A DNA stretch of 64,000 nt from Endocalyx cinctus (Eukaryota; Ascomycota; Sordariomycetes; Amphisphaeriales; Apiosporaceae): positions 1,550,001 through 1,614,000 of the forward strand of contig BCKC01000009.1 in NCBI GenBank assembly GCA_001600455.1. Reading direction: 5' to 3'. The notes beneath the pieces were generated by a model, which saw only the letters and a program-made list of their open reading frames with translations, ran no database searches and was not told the DNA's origin. Position numbers and translations under genes: made by a program. Shown here piece by piece: positions 45,018 through 56,814 of this stretch (positions are counted from its first letter, which is position 1; each line of letters begins with the position of its first letter).

Positions 45018-46751
45018 ATGGACTTAGCGGCCGAGAAAGCTGAACTATTAAGGAAACATATCTCCGACACGGAGAAAAAATTAATAGAATTACGGACACA
45101 GCTAGCAGAGCTCGAAGCTACTACAAACCAACAGAATATTATCACCACCACCGTCGCTACCAATAGTGTCATTTTACCAGAAGATACTATCAATGATAAT
45201 GCTTCGTCTTCCCTTCCTTCTATACCCAACGGCGACAATAGCATATCCTTCTTAAAGCAAGGATCTAAGTCGGGACCGGACCCCGAGCTTCAGCCGGAGC
45301 AGGGATCGCCGCCCTCGCAAAAATGGCCGCTTAGAGAAGACCAGTACGCGCGGTACGGCCGTCAGCTCATCCTGCCCGCGATCGGGATCCGCGGACAGCT
45401 GCGCCTGCGCGCGCGCGCCGTCCTCGTCGTCGGCGGCGGCGGGCTGGGTTGCCCCGCGGCGGCGTACCTGTCCGGGGCCGGGATCGGGGTTTTGGGGGTG
45501 GTCGACGGGGACGTCGTCGAGGCCTCGAACCTGCACCGGCAGATCGCGCACGCGACGTCGCGGGTCGGAACGCCCAAGGTCGACAGCCTGATCGTGTACT
45601 GCCGCGACCTCAACCCGGACGTTGAGTACCGCGCCCACCGGGAGCACCTGACCGCGCTGAACGCCGAGGAGGTCGTGAGCGGGTACGACGTCGTTCTCGA
45701 TTGCACCGATCATCCGACCAGCCGCTACCTGATCTCCGATATTTGCGTCTTGCTCGGGAAACCCCTCGTCTCGGCTTCGGCTCTGCGCACGGACGGGCAG
45801 CTCATCGTCCTGAACCACCCGCCCGCGCCGCCGCGACCGCGGGGTCCCGACGATGCCTCGCCCGAAAGCGGTCCCTGCTACCGATGCGTGTTCCCGAAGC
45901 CGCCGCCGGCCGAGAGCCTGGTGAGCTGCGGGGAGGGCGGTATCCTGGGGCCGGTGGTGGGCGCCATGGGGGTCTTGCAGGCGCTGGAGGCGATCAAGCT
46001 GATCGCGTCGTCCGAGAGCTTGTTCGCGTCCTCCCCCGACCTGCCGCCCGCGCAACCAAGAGGGGCGGACGCCGACGCACCGCCGCAGCCGAGCCTCCTG
46101 CTGTTCTCGGCGACCTCGAACCCACCGTTCCGATCGATCCGCATGCGCGGTCGGCGGAAGGACTGCTTCGCCTGCTCGTCGACGTCGACGCTGACGCTGG
46201 AGGGGCTGCGGGCCGGCGAGGTCGACTACGTGACGTTTTGCGGCGTCAACGCGCCTCCGGAAATCTTACGGCCCGAGGAGAGGATCGAGGCGAGGGAGTA
46301 TGCCCAAGTCCTCCTCCGTCGGCGAGGATCGCCGTCGCCGTCATCGAGCGCGGATAGCGCGACGAAAGAAGAAGAGGATAACAAACCAAACGGCTTGTTG
46401 GTCGACGTTAGGGAGAAAGAGCTATTCGAGATCGGTAGCATACCGGGAGCCGTCAACGTGCCGTTTTCGACTTTTCAGGCTAAGGCGAGGACGAGAAAGC
46501 TCGCTGCTACCACCAGCAATGGAGAAGATGGGATGGGGGAGGATGCACAAAAGTTCGACTGGCTTCGGCCCGATTTACCGCCCGAAGCTCCAATCTACGT
46601 CGTCTGTCGGGTCGGAAACGACTCACAACTCGTGACGCGGCAGCTGAAAGATATGGGCCTGGACCGAGGTGGGAAGCGCTATATAGGGGATATTCGGGGA
46701 GGGATCAAGGCATGGAAGACTCAGGTAGATCACACAATGCCATTTTTATAG
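45018..46751 (+). CDS. uba4: Adenylyltransferase and sulfurtransferase UBA4 (MOCS3/CnxF type)
   Basis: A single exon encodes 577 residues. Uba4/MOCS3 adenylates and thiocarboxylates Urm1 for tRNA wobble-uridine thiolation, and in fungi also the small molybdopterin-synthase subunit. A short N-terminal coiled coil is followed by the E1-like ThiF domain: YGRQLILPAIG, ATP loop GGGGLG (139-144), DGDVVEASNLHRQ, the D-C-T-D motif and the two zinc CxxC pairs (CYRC and CFAC). SCGEGGILGP carries the E1-type Cys region. The C-terminal rhodanese domain (about 440-577) has active Cys in VVCRVGNDSQ. Between the ATP loop and the linker the DNA is much more GC-rich than its flanks. The start at 45018 gives the usual fungal length. 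Confidence 0.93.
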   Translation: MDLAAEKAELLRKHISDTEKKLIELRTQLAELEATTNQQNIITTTVATNSVILPEDTINDNASSSLPSIPNGDNSISFLKQGSKSGPDPELQPEQGSPPSQKWPLREDQYARYGRQLILPAIGIRGQLRLRARAVLVVGGGGLGCPAAAYLSGAGIGVLGVVDGDVVEASNLHRQIAHATSRVGTPKVDSLIVYCRDLNPDVEYRAHREHLTALNAEEVVSGYDVVLDCTDHPTSRYLISDICVLLGKPLVSASALRTDGQLIVLNHPPAPPRPRGPDDASPESGPCYRCVFPKPPPAESLVSCGEGGILGPVVGAMGVLQALEAIKLIASSESLFASSPDLPPAQPRGADADAPPQPSLLLFSATSNPPFRSIRMRGRRKDCFACSSTSTLTLEGLRAGEVDYVTFCGVNAPPEILRPEERIEAREYAQVLLRRRGSPSPSSSADSATKEEEDNKPNGLLVDVREKELFEIGSIPGAVNVPFSTFQAKARTRKLAATTSNGEDGMGEDAQKFDWLRPDLPPEAPIYVVCRVGNDSQLVTRQLKDMGLDRGGKRYIGDIRGGIKAWKTQVDHTMPFL

Positions 46752-47277
46752 AATTGGTCACAAGTTGTGTATACGTAATAGACACCCCGGATATTTTTGT
46801 GAGCAACTCTTTGTTTTCTGGAATAGGGAGGTTCGTATATTTATTTCGCTTCTGTGACAATAAGTAGATATTTGTACAAACCCACACAATTTACCGCCTG
46901 CCGGTCTGTTTTGATGATAGATAATACATGTGGTTCGTTTGAAGAAATTTGTAGAAGTTGTGAGTAGAAGAGGGGGTTTGCCCTGAATAACGCCAGTCCC
47001 CTATTTCAATAAAGATATATACCAGATTTGCGAATATCCCATCATTACCATGCATATATCTTTTTTTTTTCTGATATTTCTTTTTTCATCCAAAATTCTC
47101 CACCCATCCTAAGAGTTTACCTGCTATCGCTACAGCGTTGACAACCACGTAACTGAAAACAAATCACGCTTTTTGTTTCCCCTACTCCAATATACTAATA
47201 CGTCATCCGTTTTTTTTTTTTTTTTAAATTTTTTAAATGGCTTCCCTTCGTCGCTTACTAGCAACTATTGACTTCAC
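46752..47277. other. Intergenic region between convergent UBA4 and PAM17
   Basis: AT-rich 3' flanks with T-runs near 47061 and 47211. No gene is visible. Confidence 0.6.
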
Positions 47278-48288
47278 TTAGATGAAACTTGTTCGCTTCT
47301 TGTTGAATGCTCTCTGGTCCTTGAGCCATTGTCGGTAGCCCGAGACGCTCGAGATCTTCTCACCATAGAAATCGGGAACTGGAAAAAGGGTTAGATTAGT
47401 GCCAATTGAGGAGAGGTGGGGAGGTGTTCAATGCGAAACGTAATTTTGTATATACGAATAAAATTGGCAAAGTGGGGTGAGAAGCAAGTTGGGTATCTGA
47501 ATAGGGAGAAAAGGAGAGATTAAAAAAATGAGGAGCAACTTACCAACGTTGCCACTGATAGAGCTATTGCTAGGATCGACCCGGTTCTTCTTGATGCGGT
47601 TGAAGAATTCGGACTCCTTCACGGCCATGGGCTTCTTCACGCCGCGCTTGCCAAGGTAGAACAGGCCGTTTCCGAGGCTGGGCCCGAGGAGCCAGCCGAA
47701 CCCGGCGAAGCTGAGGGTAATGATGCCGAGGGCGAAAAACGGGTCCATTGGGACCTTGGACAGGAACCAGTCCATCTCCACGTTGACCAGAACGTAAGCC
47801 CCGGTCGTACCCATTATGAGGCTCATCGCCACGCTACTCCCTAGTTGGAACCAACGCCGTGTTTTACGCAGCTTGAAGAACGTGTTCCAGTCCAGTTTTA
47901 CTTCGGCCTCCTGCTGAGAAGAAGAAGAGGAGGTCGTGGAGTGCCCCGCGGGAGGGGTTGTGGAAGCCGTCGATGCGCTTCGCCGAGGGGTGAATCGCGA
48001 GCTAAGGGTTGTCGATGGTGATGATTTGGTTGTGTTCGGTTTTCGGAGTGCATTGGTGGTGGTGTTAATTGATTGAGTTGTTCGGTTGGTAGAGAATTGT
48101 CTGGTAGCCGCTCGGATGGCGGTGCTGGGAGAAGAAGAGCAGCAAGAACGGAATTGCTCGCGGGGAATTGAGGCCATCACGGCATATGGGCAGGAGGCTC
48201 CCTTGGCTAAGGCGTTCTGTAGCTGTATTCCTCGTGACCCGATCGCAGCAAAGCGGGTTGCCGCCGCAGTTGTAGTTGTCGAGAACAT
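47278..48288 (-). CDS. PAM17: Mitochondrial import motor subunit PAM17
   Basis: Exons 48288-47544 and 47378-47278 join (GTAAGT donor, CCAG acceptor) to give 281 residues. Pam17 is an inner-membrane subunit of the TIM23 presequence-translocase motor. A long Ser/Thr/Arg-rich N-terminus suits a mitochondrial presequence. The family core follows: LDWNTFFKLRKTRRWFQLG, then two membrane segments (VAMSLIMGTTGAYVLVNVEM; PFFALGIITLSFAGFGWLLG) and NGLFYLGKRG. Exon 2 adds PDFYGEKISSVSGYRQWLKD and the end, which is the conserved C-terminus. Reading through the intron would replace this with a hydrophobic tail, so the splice is well supported. Confidence 0.92.
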
Positions 48289-49655
48289 GATATATGTCGA
48301 TTGATTCTTCCCTTTGGTTTTCTCTTTTTTTTTTTTTTCCCTCTTCGTTTTTTATAACTTATAAACCATTGGTTTAATGAGATTTGTAGAGGGGGGATAT
48401 GATATCAATTGTTTCCTATTCTAATGAATTTTCCCTTTCGATTTCTATCGGAAATGGGAAAGAAGGATAGCTATCTCGAGCTTGATGTTGTTTGAGACTA
48501 AAAGAAGGGAAGAAAAAAGTTTAGGCTGTTGAACTTGAAGGTAGCTTCTCCACTAGATTAAAGCTGCTTTTTTTTTTTTAATGGCGGCGTGGGCGGGTCA
48601 ATGAAGTAAGACAAGTGATGCCTTAATTATGCACGGACCAACACCCATTCTATGATATGTACGGGGTCTTACCCCACTTTATTGACTTGTAGGCTTGGGA
48701 GCTTCCCCAGTACTTACCGACCTTGGAAGTTTAGTATACCAACTTAGGCAGATACATAGGTACCTAGTACTATGTATAGCTGGTATAGCGTACCCAGTCA
48801 GCCAGTCAGCCAGTACGTACGAAGCATTTATATAATATAGATATCGTCAACTGTATTTACATCCAATTGTTTACGGGAGAGTATCTTTGCAGCTATCTTA
48901 TAACCACCTATTATGTCTGTCCGTTTCTACCTAAGAAAATTGGAATATCACCACTCGTGGAGGGACCATGACCGAGAAGAATGTAGCAGGTTCAATCCTC
49001 ATAAGTAAACGTGGGCTGTGCTGCTAGCCGACGTTCTTATGTCTAATCGAAACCCCAATTCCAGAGATGCTGGCATAACAGGCCCTTCATATTTCTGCAT
49101 CGACAAGCTAGCAGAGAGAGTGAGAGAGCCAGGGGACGGTGCGGCTTAGATTGACGACTAAATGATTGATAGATGCGGACAGCGACCTCTTGATATCATC
49201 CACTCTACCAGATATGATATAAGTCTGCGGCTCTTCATTCAAGATTGGCGATCATTCCAGGTACAAGTAATATATATTAAAGATTCCATGTTACACAACA
49301 TGATATATAAACGAGCTGACAAGATAAACAACTGGTGACTAGATGGGATGAGAAGGTATAGAGATAGGTGACAGTTCTCCTCATTGACGAGACCCTTGAG
49401 TAATTTAGATTTACGAATATTTTCTACCAGTTTGAACCAATCAAAAACCCGGGCGGTGAGCCGGGATCTGCACACCCAGGCAGCCCAGCTGCCCAGCTGC
49501 GCAGGCACCTTAAGGGGCTGTTGAAGGTGGGGACTCCTTCGTCTCCCATCATAATAAGCAGGTCACCTCTACAATGCTAATTGAATAATTGACTTTCGTC
49601 AAAAGTCCTTGACTTTAGATCCTAACGAGTGATTTTCACTCCAATAAATATTAAA
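48289..49655. other. Intergenic region between PAM17 and the F-box gene
   Basis: Promoters of two divergent genes. It contains T-runs near 48330 and 48571 and an imperfect repeat of CAGCC/CAGCTG near 48795 and 49480. Small open frames lack domains. Confidence 0.55.
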
Positions 49656-50825
49656 ATGAAACCGATTTCTTTTCTTGCCCGACGGCCATTCGCGACTCCC
49701 GACTTTCAGAAATATATACCGATGCTAAAGTTTCGACGTCAAAAGTCAGGTGCCAAGGCCAATGTATTTATCTTACCTCCCGAAATCATCTTGTCAATAC
49801 TCGAAATCCTCCCTAAGGAAGATGCTCTTTGCTTTACCATCACATGCAAAGCGTTTAATGACGCCCTGTTTCGCCCTGAAATTGGGGTAGACGAGAAGCC
49901 AGTGGTCATGGACAAATTTCTACCTCGCCTCCAAAGAGATAACCCCAAGCTGCTGCCCTGCTCTGGCTGTCATAAGGTTCACCCGTGGCGGGGTTCTGCA
50001 TGGGTTAATCAAGAACAGCGCTCTCACTTACCTTCCTGCGTCTGTGATGCGTCTAATAGCTTCTCTCCTTCCGGCAGCGCATTCCAAGTGGATTTTCACC
50101 ACGCCCACCTTATCATGAACCGACATCTTAATGGCGATCGCGAAGGGGTCTCCCTGGACAGTTTACGTTTCGAGCATAACGCAACCTGGGGTGCTACCTC
50201 CAGCGTTACATTTCGGCAACTGTGCACGGCGCGCATCCTCGACGGCGAGCTGTACGTGTCGATCAAGTACACCATATCCTGCGACCTGGGACAGGGGGAG
50301 GCGCTGACCAATTTTTTGGACGCTCAGAAGCGCAGCATCTGTCCGCACCTGTGGATGAACCTCGTACCCCTGATTTCCCGGGTACCTGAGCTGAACAGCT
50401 GGCTGTACACGTCGCCGAAGTTCCCGCGGAATGGGAGATACGTCCGGTCTTGCGGGCACTGTCCGACCGACTATGACGTCAAAATCAGGTGGCGAGATCG
50501 CCAGGGCAAGGCTAGCTCCGTAGTCATGCGAACTTACCATCTCCTGGGTAGATGTGATTCGATTGAGGACGCAGCCTGGAAAGCCGTTAGCGGAAACACT
50601 GACCGGTTCAACATGGAGAGGCAACCGGGATCGGTCCGGCGTCGCTGGCATTTGCTGGATGGTCCCGGATCGACGAAACTGAGAGGCAAATTTGCTCGCG
50701 AAGCCATATCCGGCCACATTTATAATCATTATGTGACGGAGAAGCGGGACGAAATGGGACCTTGTTTCGGAGCTCTAACGTTCAGGGGATGGAATCAATC
50801 TCACCGACCTGGTCTGAGATATTGA
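49656..50825 (+). CDS. F-box domain protein
   Basis: A single exon encodes 389 residues; I start at the ATG at 49656, as the upstream frame only offers GTG. The F-box lies at about residues 37-75: FILPPEIILSILEILPKEDA, then LCFTITCKAFNDAL. F-box proteins recruit substrates to SCF ubiquitin ligases through Skp1. The rest is Cys/Trp/Arg-rich, with possible zinc-binding pairs (CSGCHKVHPW; CVCD; CGHCPTDYD) seen in many fungal F-box proteins of unknown target. It is probably a fast-evolving orphan F-box gene. Confidence 0.8.
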   Translation: MKPISFLARRPFATPDFQKYIPMLKFRRQKSGAKANVFILPPEIILSILEILPKEDALCFTITCKAFNDALFRPEIGVDEKPVVMDKFLPRLQRDNPKLLPCSGCHKVHPWRGSAWVNQEQRSHLPSCVCDASNSFSPSGSAFQVDFHHAHLIMNRHLNGDREGVSLDSLRFEHNATWGATSSVTFRQLCTARILDGELYVSIKYTISCDLGQGEALTNFLDAQKRSICPHLWMNLVPLISRVPELNSWLYTSPKFPRNGRYVRSCGHCPTDYDVKIRWRDRQGKASSVVMRTYHLLGRCDSIEDAAWKAVSGNTDRFNMERQPGSVRRRWHLLDGPGSTKLRGKFAREAISGHIYNHYVTEKRDEMGPCFGALTFRGWNQSHRPGLRY

Positions 50826-51621
50826 CCAAGCCTATAGATATATACTATAGCTCTGAAAGCATTATAAATAGGGTTCTGAGCTCCCTTTCGAAACATAGGA
50901 GTAGATAATTCCTTAAGCCCTGATTCTAGGAAAGATTTACATAGTACGCTTTATATGATTGTCAAGCTCCCAAACCTCCTCTATAAGCTCTAAAACTCTC
51001 ATACATTACTAGGCGCCTTTTTCACGGCACGGCAACAGCGGAGAATATATATATATACATATAGCAATGAGCACTATGTATACTATGGGGATAGTAACTA
51101 TGGGGTGAATCTCAAAGCCAACCCCTGGGTTGAATGAAGCAAAAATGAAGCTATTGTAATGCGTAGTTGTGTATGAGGAATGGATAGAAAAGGTGTAAGT
51201 CGAAAGTGTTTTGAGGAAATTATATGTGTATGATGGGAAGTGGAAAAGGATAGCATATCTAACTTTCACAGTGTCTCTTGACTAGTGATCGGGATTTAGA
51301 TCAAACGGCATTGATTGTAATCGTTTTTTTTTTTTTTTTTGAGTTACTGTGTGGTTTTACGATAATTATATGCTGTGATGCAAAGTAGGATACCCCTTGA
51401 TGTATATTATTGTTTATATCATCACCGGAACTATTATCTTCATTGCACAAGGAGGCTAAGGAGTATCGAGCAAGAGTAAGAAAAAATGAAGACACTATCA
51501 ACTCCAATAAGTAAGACAGGCTTTGAGTCAACTATTCGAATGAGCCTTCTAATTTTTCAGATGCCGTAGAAATGATTCCACTTCTATTTTGTTTTACAAG
51601 GGGTACCCGAAGGTTGGTCCC
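50826..51621. other. Intergenic region between convergent F-box and hydrophobin genes
   Basis: AT-rich, with TA-rich runs near 51045 and a T-run near 51325. Minus-strand small frames look random. Confidence 0.55.
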
Positions 51622-52068
51622 TACGTGTCGATTGGTCCGGTGCAGACCAAGCCAATTGTTCCCTGGTTATTTATTATGCGTTAGAATCAAGAAAGACTAT
51701 GTATATTATATGTAGGAGAATTCACCAAAGTTCTTGAGCAGCATCGGCTGATCTTCCCGTCCGCGGCGCATATAGCGTCGAACTCGGCTTCGTTGGTAGG
51801 AGACGTCGATGCTGTTTTTTTGGTACCATGTCAGTCAGAGAAGTAACAGGGTAAAAATACTCGAAAAAAAAAGAGTGAACTCACGAGACGCGCAGTCAAA
51901 GTCCGTGACCCCGTCTAGAACATCGGTCTTGCAGCACAAAGGCACATTATAAATGCATGGCTCGTAGATTGGCGTGTCATCCTGGCGGATTTCGACCTTC
52001 GTTGTCGGGATCGCGAGCGCGATGCCGGCGAAGATGGTCGTCAAGATGGCTGCGGTGGGGAGCTGCAT
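51622..52068 (-). CDS. Class II hydrophobin
   Basis: Three small exons (52068-51885, 51811-51726, 51663-51622) join in phase to give 103 residues. Hydrophobins are secreted, surface-active proteins that coat fungal aerial structures at air-water interfaces. A signal peptide (MQLPTAAILTTIFAGIALA) is followed by a propeptide-like stretch. The eight-Cys pattern is complete only after splicing: C in YEPCIYN, the CC pair in PLCCKTDVL, C in TDFDCAS, C in DAICAAD, the CC pair in SRCCSRT, and the last C in LVCTGP, which ends before IDT. The short spacing between Cys positions is of class II. Unspliced, exon 1 reads into a hydrophobic tail with no Cys pattern. Donors are GTGAGT and GTGAAT, acceptors CAG. 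Confidence 0.9.
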
Positions 52069-53308
52069 GGTTGTTTTTGAGGTAGGGTTACCCTCATAAA
52101 AAGCTAGCAATATCGGGTGTTGTTTCCTTGTCTCAGAAATACTTGGGATGCGGAGAGCGAAATTGCAGAGAGGAATAAGACAAAAGGAGGACAAGATATC
52201 GATGTGAGGTAGGTCAGCTCCTCGTTCTTATTCCTTTTCAAGTCCCTATTGTCGATCATCCCATGAAAGATTCGAACTGCAACTCTCTCCAATTATGGCA
52301 GCTGCCATCATGAAATGTCATTTGTTATTGCGACTTTTGGACCGAGGAACAGAGTTCACTCCACAAATGATCACGATGACCGATATGTTGGTAGGGGCTG
52401 TGGTAATTAGGAACTAAGTAAGAATTTCAACTACGTCGGTGAGATGTTCGGTAAGGAAATGATCGTCTACCTCCCCCGGCTCATAACGCCTAATAGAGCG
52501 ACTCGATACTACTTTGTGTGAATACAATAAGGCTAAGCTGCATATTATAGCATATAACAAGGAGAAATAATGAATAAGCTGGAGAATATCTGGGCTGCTG
52601 GGGTGTTTCCCCGCATTGGCAATGACATATGAAGCCGAGCTTAGTATTATGTTTATAGAAAGGTTCAAAGTAAGCTTCGATCATAACCTAATTCGTGTGT
52701 TGTCATTTAAGAATCGATGGTTGTATTACTTTTAGTGTGCTATTTTCAATATCACATTCAACGGCTCAATAGATGGATCGAGAACAAAATATGTACATCG
52801 CACGATTTTGACCACATCGATGGAAGATCTGCCGAACTTCACCGGGATGGCTGTGATATCACGGCGTTCGTTTACGGGCTTGTTACACAAGTACATAGCT
52901 TGATGGCCTACAATTAGGAGTGAGAAAGGTTGAAAATAGTCAATGGTGGAAACAGGTATGACAACACAGTGGTAATCAATAGGGTATCTTATCTCTAATT
53001 AAATAATAGCCCAAAAAAAAAAAAAAACCATGAGTGGACGCCAGGTACGATACGGCGCAGCGGCGTTGAGGGACGGTCATTGCCTCGTTATAACCCGGCT
53101 GGGCATCGTTGTCTCCGGGTCCGGGGGGTTCCGCCAAGGCCGGGTTAGTCTCGTTAGCAAGGGCGAGTTACGATGCAAGGCCTGTGCCTGAGTTACGCCG
53201 TGGTGAAACTTGATGGTAGCTATAGCATCATCGGTGACAGACAGATCACCTAGGGCTGAAACAGATATAGCTCAAGGAGAATTGACGAGCAAGGAGAAAA
53301 AAAAGAGG
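52069..53308. other. Intergenic region upstream of the hydrophobin gene
   Basis: No gene is supported. A GC-rich patch lies near 53040-53210 next to an A-run at 53013. The patch has no clear long frame. Confidence 0.5.
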
Positions 53309-53694
53309 CTAACTAGGGGTTCTAGACTGACGTCGACTTGGGTGTGTAAGATGCTGATATAAGAGTGTATCTCTTGTAGATTGGCCATAGTTGTTGAGGG
53401 GCCGAGGTGGGATCTGCGAGTCGAAGTCAAGGTCTGTGCCAATGAGAGTTGCGTCGACGTCTAGGCCTTTGAGCGTTACGTTGCAGGCTATGGGAGCCAT
53501 GTGCTGTACTCCGGGGTTGTGTTGTAATCAATTTTACGCCAGAGGTAAATCAAGTCACTGCAGTTTTCGTCGTGACCTGAACGGCCTGATCTAAGCTCTT
53601 GACCAATGTAGATCGTATTGGCGTTCCTGGGTAAGTCAAAGCTAGCATATGAAGAGCAATTCTCTGCGTCGACCCAAATCTCAAGAGGATTCAC
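53309..53694 (-). pseudogene. Frameshifted fragment of a fungal protein gene
   Basis: Two minus-strand frames overlap near 53500 and look like one coding region broken by a frameshift. The first (53694 down) has IWVDAENCSSYASFDLPRNA and ENCSDLIYLWRKIDYNTTPE. The second has APIACNVTLKGLDVDATLIG and then DLDFDSQIPPRPL. The pattern of an extracellular Cys segment followed by a VDVD-like stretch recalls large fungal membrane proteins of the DUF3433 kind, but that match is only my impression. There is no start or end, so I read it as a relic. Confidence 0.4.
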
Positions 53695-54537
53695 AGTATT
53701 TTGACGTTGTTAACGGTTCGATAAATTCTCATAGCTTTACAAACACCTATGTATAGTTTCATCTGCGCTGTATGGGTGTCAGCACCTTAAGAATACTTCT
53801 ATAGGCGACCTTACTGTAGGCCTGTGAGCACTATAAGCGCTGTAAGCCATAGTTCATTCAGCCCCTGTGGTATGTTGCTAATATGGTAATTAGGTGGCTA
53901 GACAGCACGATGGATATGTACCTAGGCAGGCTAGGTAGCTTACCCGGCGGCCTGGTACAGTACCTGAGTACGTACCCTATTATGTAAAGCTTGAGACAAA
54001 CATCAATTAGCCTAACTTGGGTGGTAAGCTGATGAGTTTATCAATATGAAGTGTGAATAACGTCATTCAGGCGAAGAACAGAAAATACAGAACTATACTA
54101 AATATACATTTAGAGACGATATATCCCCATTATATCCTTTGCTACAAGCTGTAAATGCAAAGTATTATGCCGAGGTTTTATTAAATTTTAGATTTCAGAG
54201 TTTAAATTGACGAGGTTAGCGCTGAAGATTAGAAGGAGACCAGGGGAGGGTATTTACTGAGAGATATCCGACTTCCCGAACTCCACTCAATTCACTTTGG
54301 TGAATATCCGTCGGTATCCTCCGAAAACTGCGTCAATGACTTTTAACAACTGTTTAATTGTACTCAGTGTATACTTGATTAGCTCTTGTTTCATCCAATT
54401 ATCTATCTATCTATACTAGCTGAATTTCCCATTCTCGAATTCCCGTATGTGGAATAGCTGTACAGATTCATCTATAGCCTGTTACATAATCTGACAGCAA
54501 TAGCTTTCTGTGCGATACTCACGTGCGTTAAAGAATA
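53695..54537. other. Intergenic region upstream of the Zn2Cys6 regulator
   Basis: AT-rich sequence with no visible gene. A repeat of TATC units lies near 54403. It should contain the regulator's promoter. Confidence 0.55.
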
Positions 54538-56748
54538 ATGGCAACTCCATCCTCCAGCGTAGCTCCAAACCCAACGAGATCAAGAACGACGAAGGATGAT
54601 GACGAACCGCCAGCTAAACGACAGAAAACCCAGGCCTGTTTACGCTGTCGCCGTCGGAAGGTAGAACCCAGGCCTTCTCACTTTGAAAATTCGAAATACG
54701 ACTGAAAACAGAATTGTGCTAACAATTAGCAGCAAAAATGTGACGAACGCAGACCTTGTAGCAATTGTGCAAGATCAGATGCTGAATGTGTCGAGGCACC
54801 TTCAGCGTATGCGCGCCCGGTGTTTGCTCCCGAGAACTCGCCGCATATGCCTCTGGCCTGGCTTGGTGATATAGCATCTCTAGAAGAACGTATATCGAAG
54901 CTTGAAGAAGCCAATAGGAGGAACAGCCTCATCCAAGGAGAACGCCAAGACCGCGGATCGAGCGGGAATTCGTCTAGCACCACCCAAACACTCGCACTTA
55001 ATGCCATTCCTTCAGGTTCGCCAATATGCAGCCTACCTGTTCTACCTGCTCTGCCTGCAATTGGGCCAATGCTAGCTTTTCACCGGCCAGACGAAGATAT
55101 AAGCCCACAACAGAGATCTGCCACTGGTCAAGCAGATCAAGAGCCATTACTGGATCAACAGACCGAGCAGGCTTTGTTTGATACATATTATGACAAAGTC
55201 CAGTGTAGGTACCCTTTCCTCCGATTAGCACAGTTTCGCGATCCAGCCACGCGACCCGTTGGCCCTTGGGCTACGTATTTCGTCAATATGATATACTCGC
55301 TTGGTCTCTTGCTAGATCCTCAACCTGCTCGGCCACCTCACCAGTTGTTCTATCGCATTGCTGTCACGACGTATCTATCCAGCGTCTTTGCAGAGCCGGA
55401 TCGATTGTTACATGTCCAGGCCTACCTATTGTTAGCCATGCATGCCATTTACTCGCCTTCTAGCGAGCGAATTATCTCGATAGCATCTACAACTATGCGG
55501 TACTGCGTCATGACACAGCTGCATTTAGCTGATGCCGAACCAGACGCACCGGATGCCGCCGCCAAGGTGGACATACAAATGCGCCGTCGCGTGTTCTGGT
55601 CCGCGTACGCTCTGGATCGAGCTGTTGGAACATGTTTCGATATCCCCTTCTGCATACCGGATTACCAGATAACGGTAAAAATGTATGCTAACATCGATGA
55701 TCATGAACTGGAGGCACGCTGCGCTGAAGCGTTCCCTCACGACCCTCATAGTCGGCCCCGGCTCACAAGTGTATCTGCCGCCCTGCATGTTGTATATTGC
55801 CGGCAGATACAATCAGAAATCCTGAACACCACTTTGCATCGCGATTTCTCCAAACAGTTTGACCGACTTTCACATTGGCGGTATCGTGTTCTCGAAAAAC
55901 TGAGTCGATGGAAGTCTCTATGTCATCGATATTCCGACACACGTTCTAAGAATTCCACGAGCACTGAGTGGCTGAATATGATCTACAACTACAGTTTGGC
56001 AATGTTGTACCAACCAAACAAGACGAGTGTTACAGGTCCAGCGGGCGATTGGACTATTAAATCTTGTGTCCAGGCCTGTCTTATCTTTAGAAAATTTCAA
56101 AGGGACACGCCTGTCTCGGAGCTATGGCTGGGAAACGTGGCACAGTTTAAGTGCGGTGTTGCTCTACTGTACTGCTTTTGGGCGACACCACCGCAGCTGA
56201 GGACCGAGGCTTACCTTCTTCCGGACACATCCGAGGCTGTGAGATCTTGTAGCATAGTATTGTCTATCCTTGCCGAGAGGTGGCCGCAGTCCCGGTGTCT
56301 TCGCGATACCTTTGACATTCTAGCAAGGGAGATACCTCTTTTTGAAGTTTCCGCGCTAAATCGGGAGGATCCGAGACGGCCACATAGGATGCGAAAGGAG
56401 TCAATAGAAGACATTCTAAGTCTATTGCCGACCATCGAGCCTATTATAGTGCATCGCAGCACGCTACGCATGATCAAGGAAATGGCACTCGAAGAGTTTC
56501 CCCGCATGCAGACAGTACATAATGTCCTTGAAGCAGCGGATCACTTGCCTAATGAGAACGGACCCTATCCAAATGCCCAAGAGGTTGATGATGATACGCA
56601 TTCATGGCTTACTAGTCATACAGGAGATTTATTCCAGCCAGTCACTCCACACTTTTTTCTATCTGACTACCCAGAACCTGAGCAGGACGGATTTCAGTAT
56701 GAGTCAATGGGGTTTCCTGGCAACTTTGATACCCAATTAGCCTCTTGA
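54538..56748 (+). CDS. Zn2Cys6 transcription factor with fungal_trans domain
   Basis: Exons 54538-54660 and 54733-56748 give 712 residues. The intron (GTAGAA donor, CAG acceptor) splits the zinc cluster between CLRCRRRK and QKCDERRPCSNC, a common intron place in this family. The joined cluster has six Cys: ACLRCRRRK, QKCDERRPC, SNC, then AEC. A coiled-coil-like helix follows (ASLEERISKLEEANRR). The middle homology region (about 170-450) has the fungal_trans signature: YPFLRLAQF, LLLAMHAIY and MRRRVFWSAYALDRAVGTCF. Such factors bind CGG triplets as dimers. It converges tail-to-tail with the lyase-like gene, 66 bp apart, and is the likely cluster regulator. Its target is inferred. Confidence 0.9.
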
Positions 56749-56814
56749 AAATCCAATTCCAATTATTGGTTGACGCTCAGCCATTAAGAAGAATCGATGA
56801 TTCTTAAGTATTTA

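Noticed and set aside
45252..46055. 267-codon minus-strand frame opposite UBA4
   Set aside because: A high-GC shadow; UBA4 motifs fix the coding strand.
49239..49508. 89-codon minus-strand frame
   Set aside because: Isolated, no family resemblance, no splice context.
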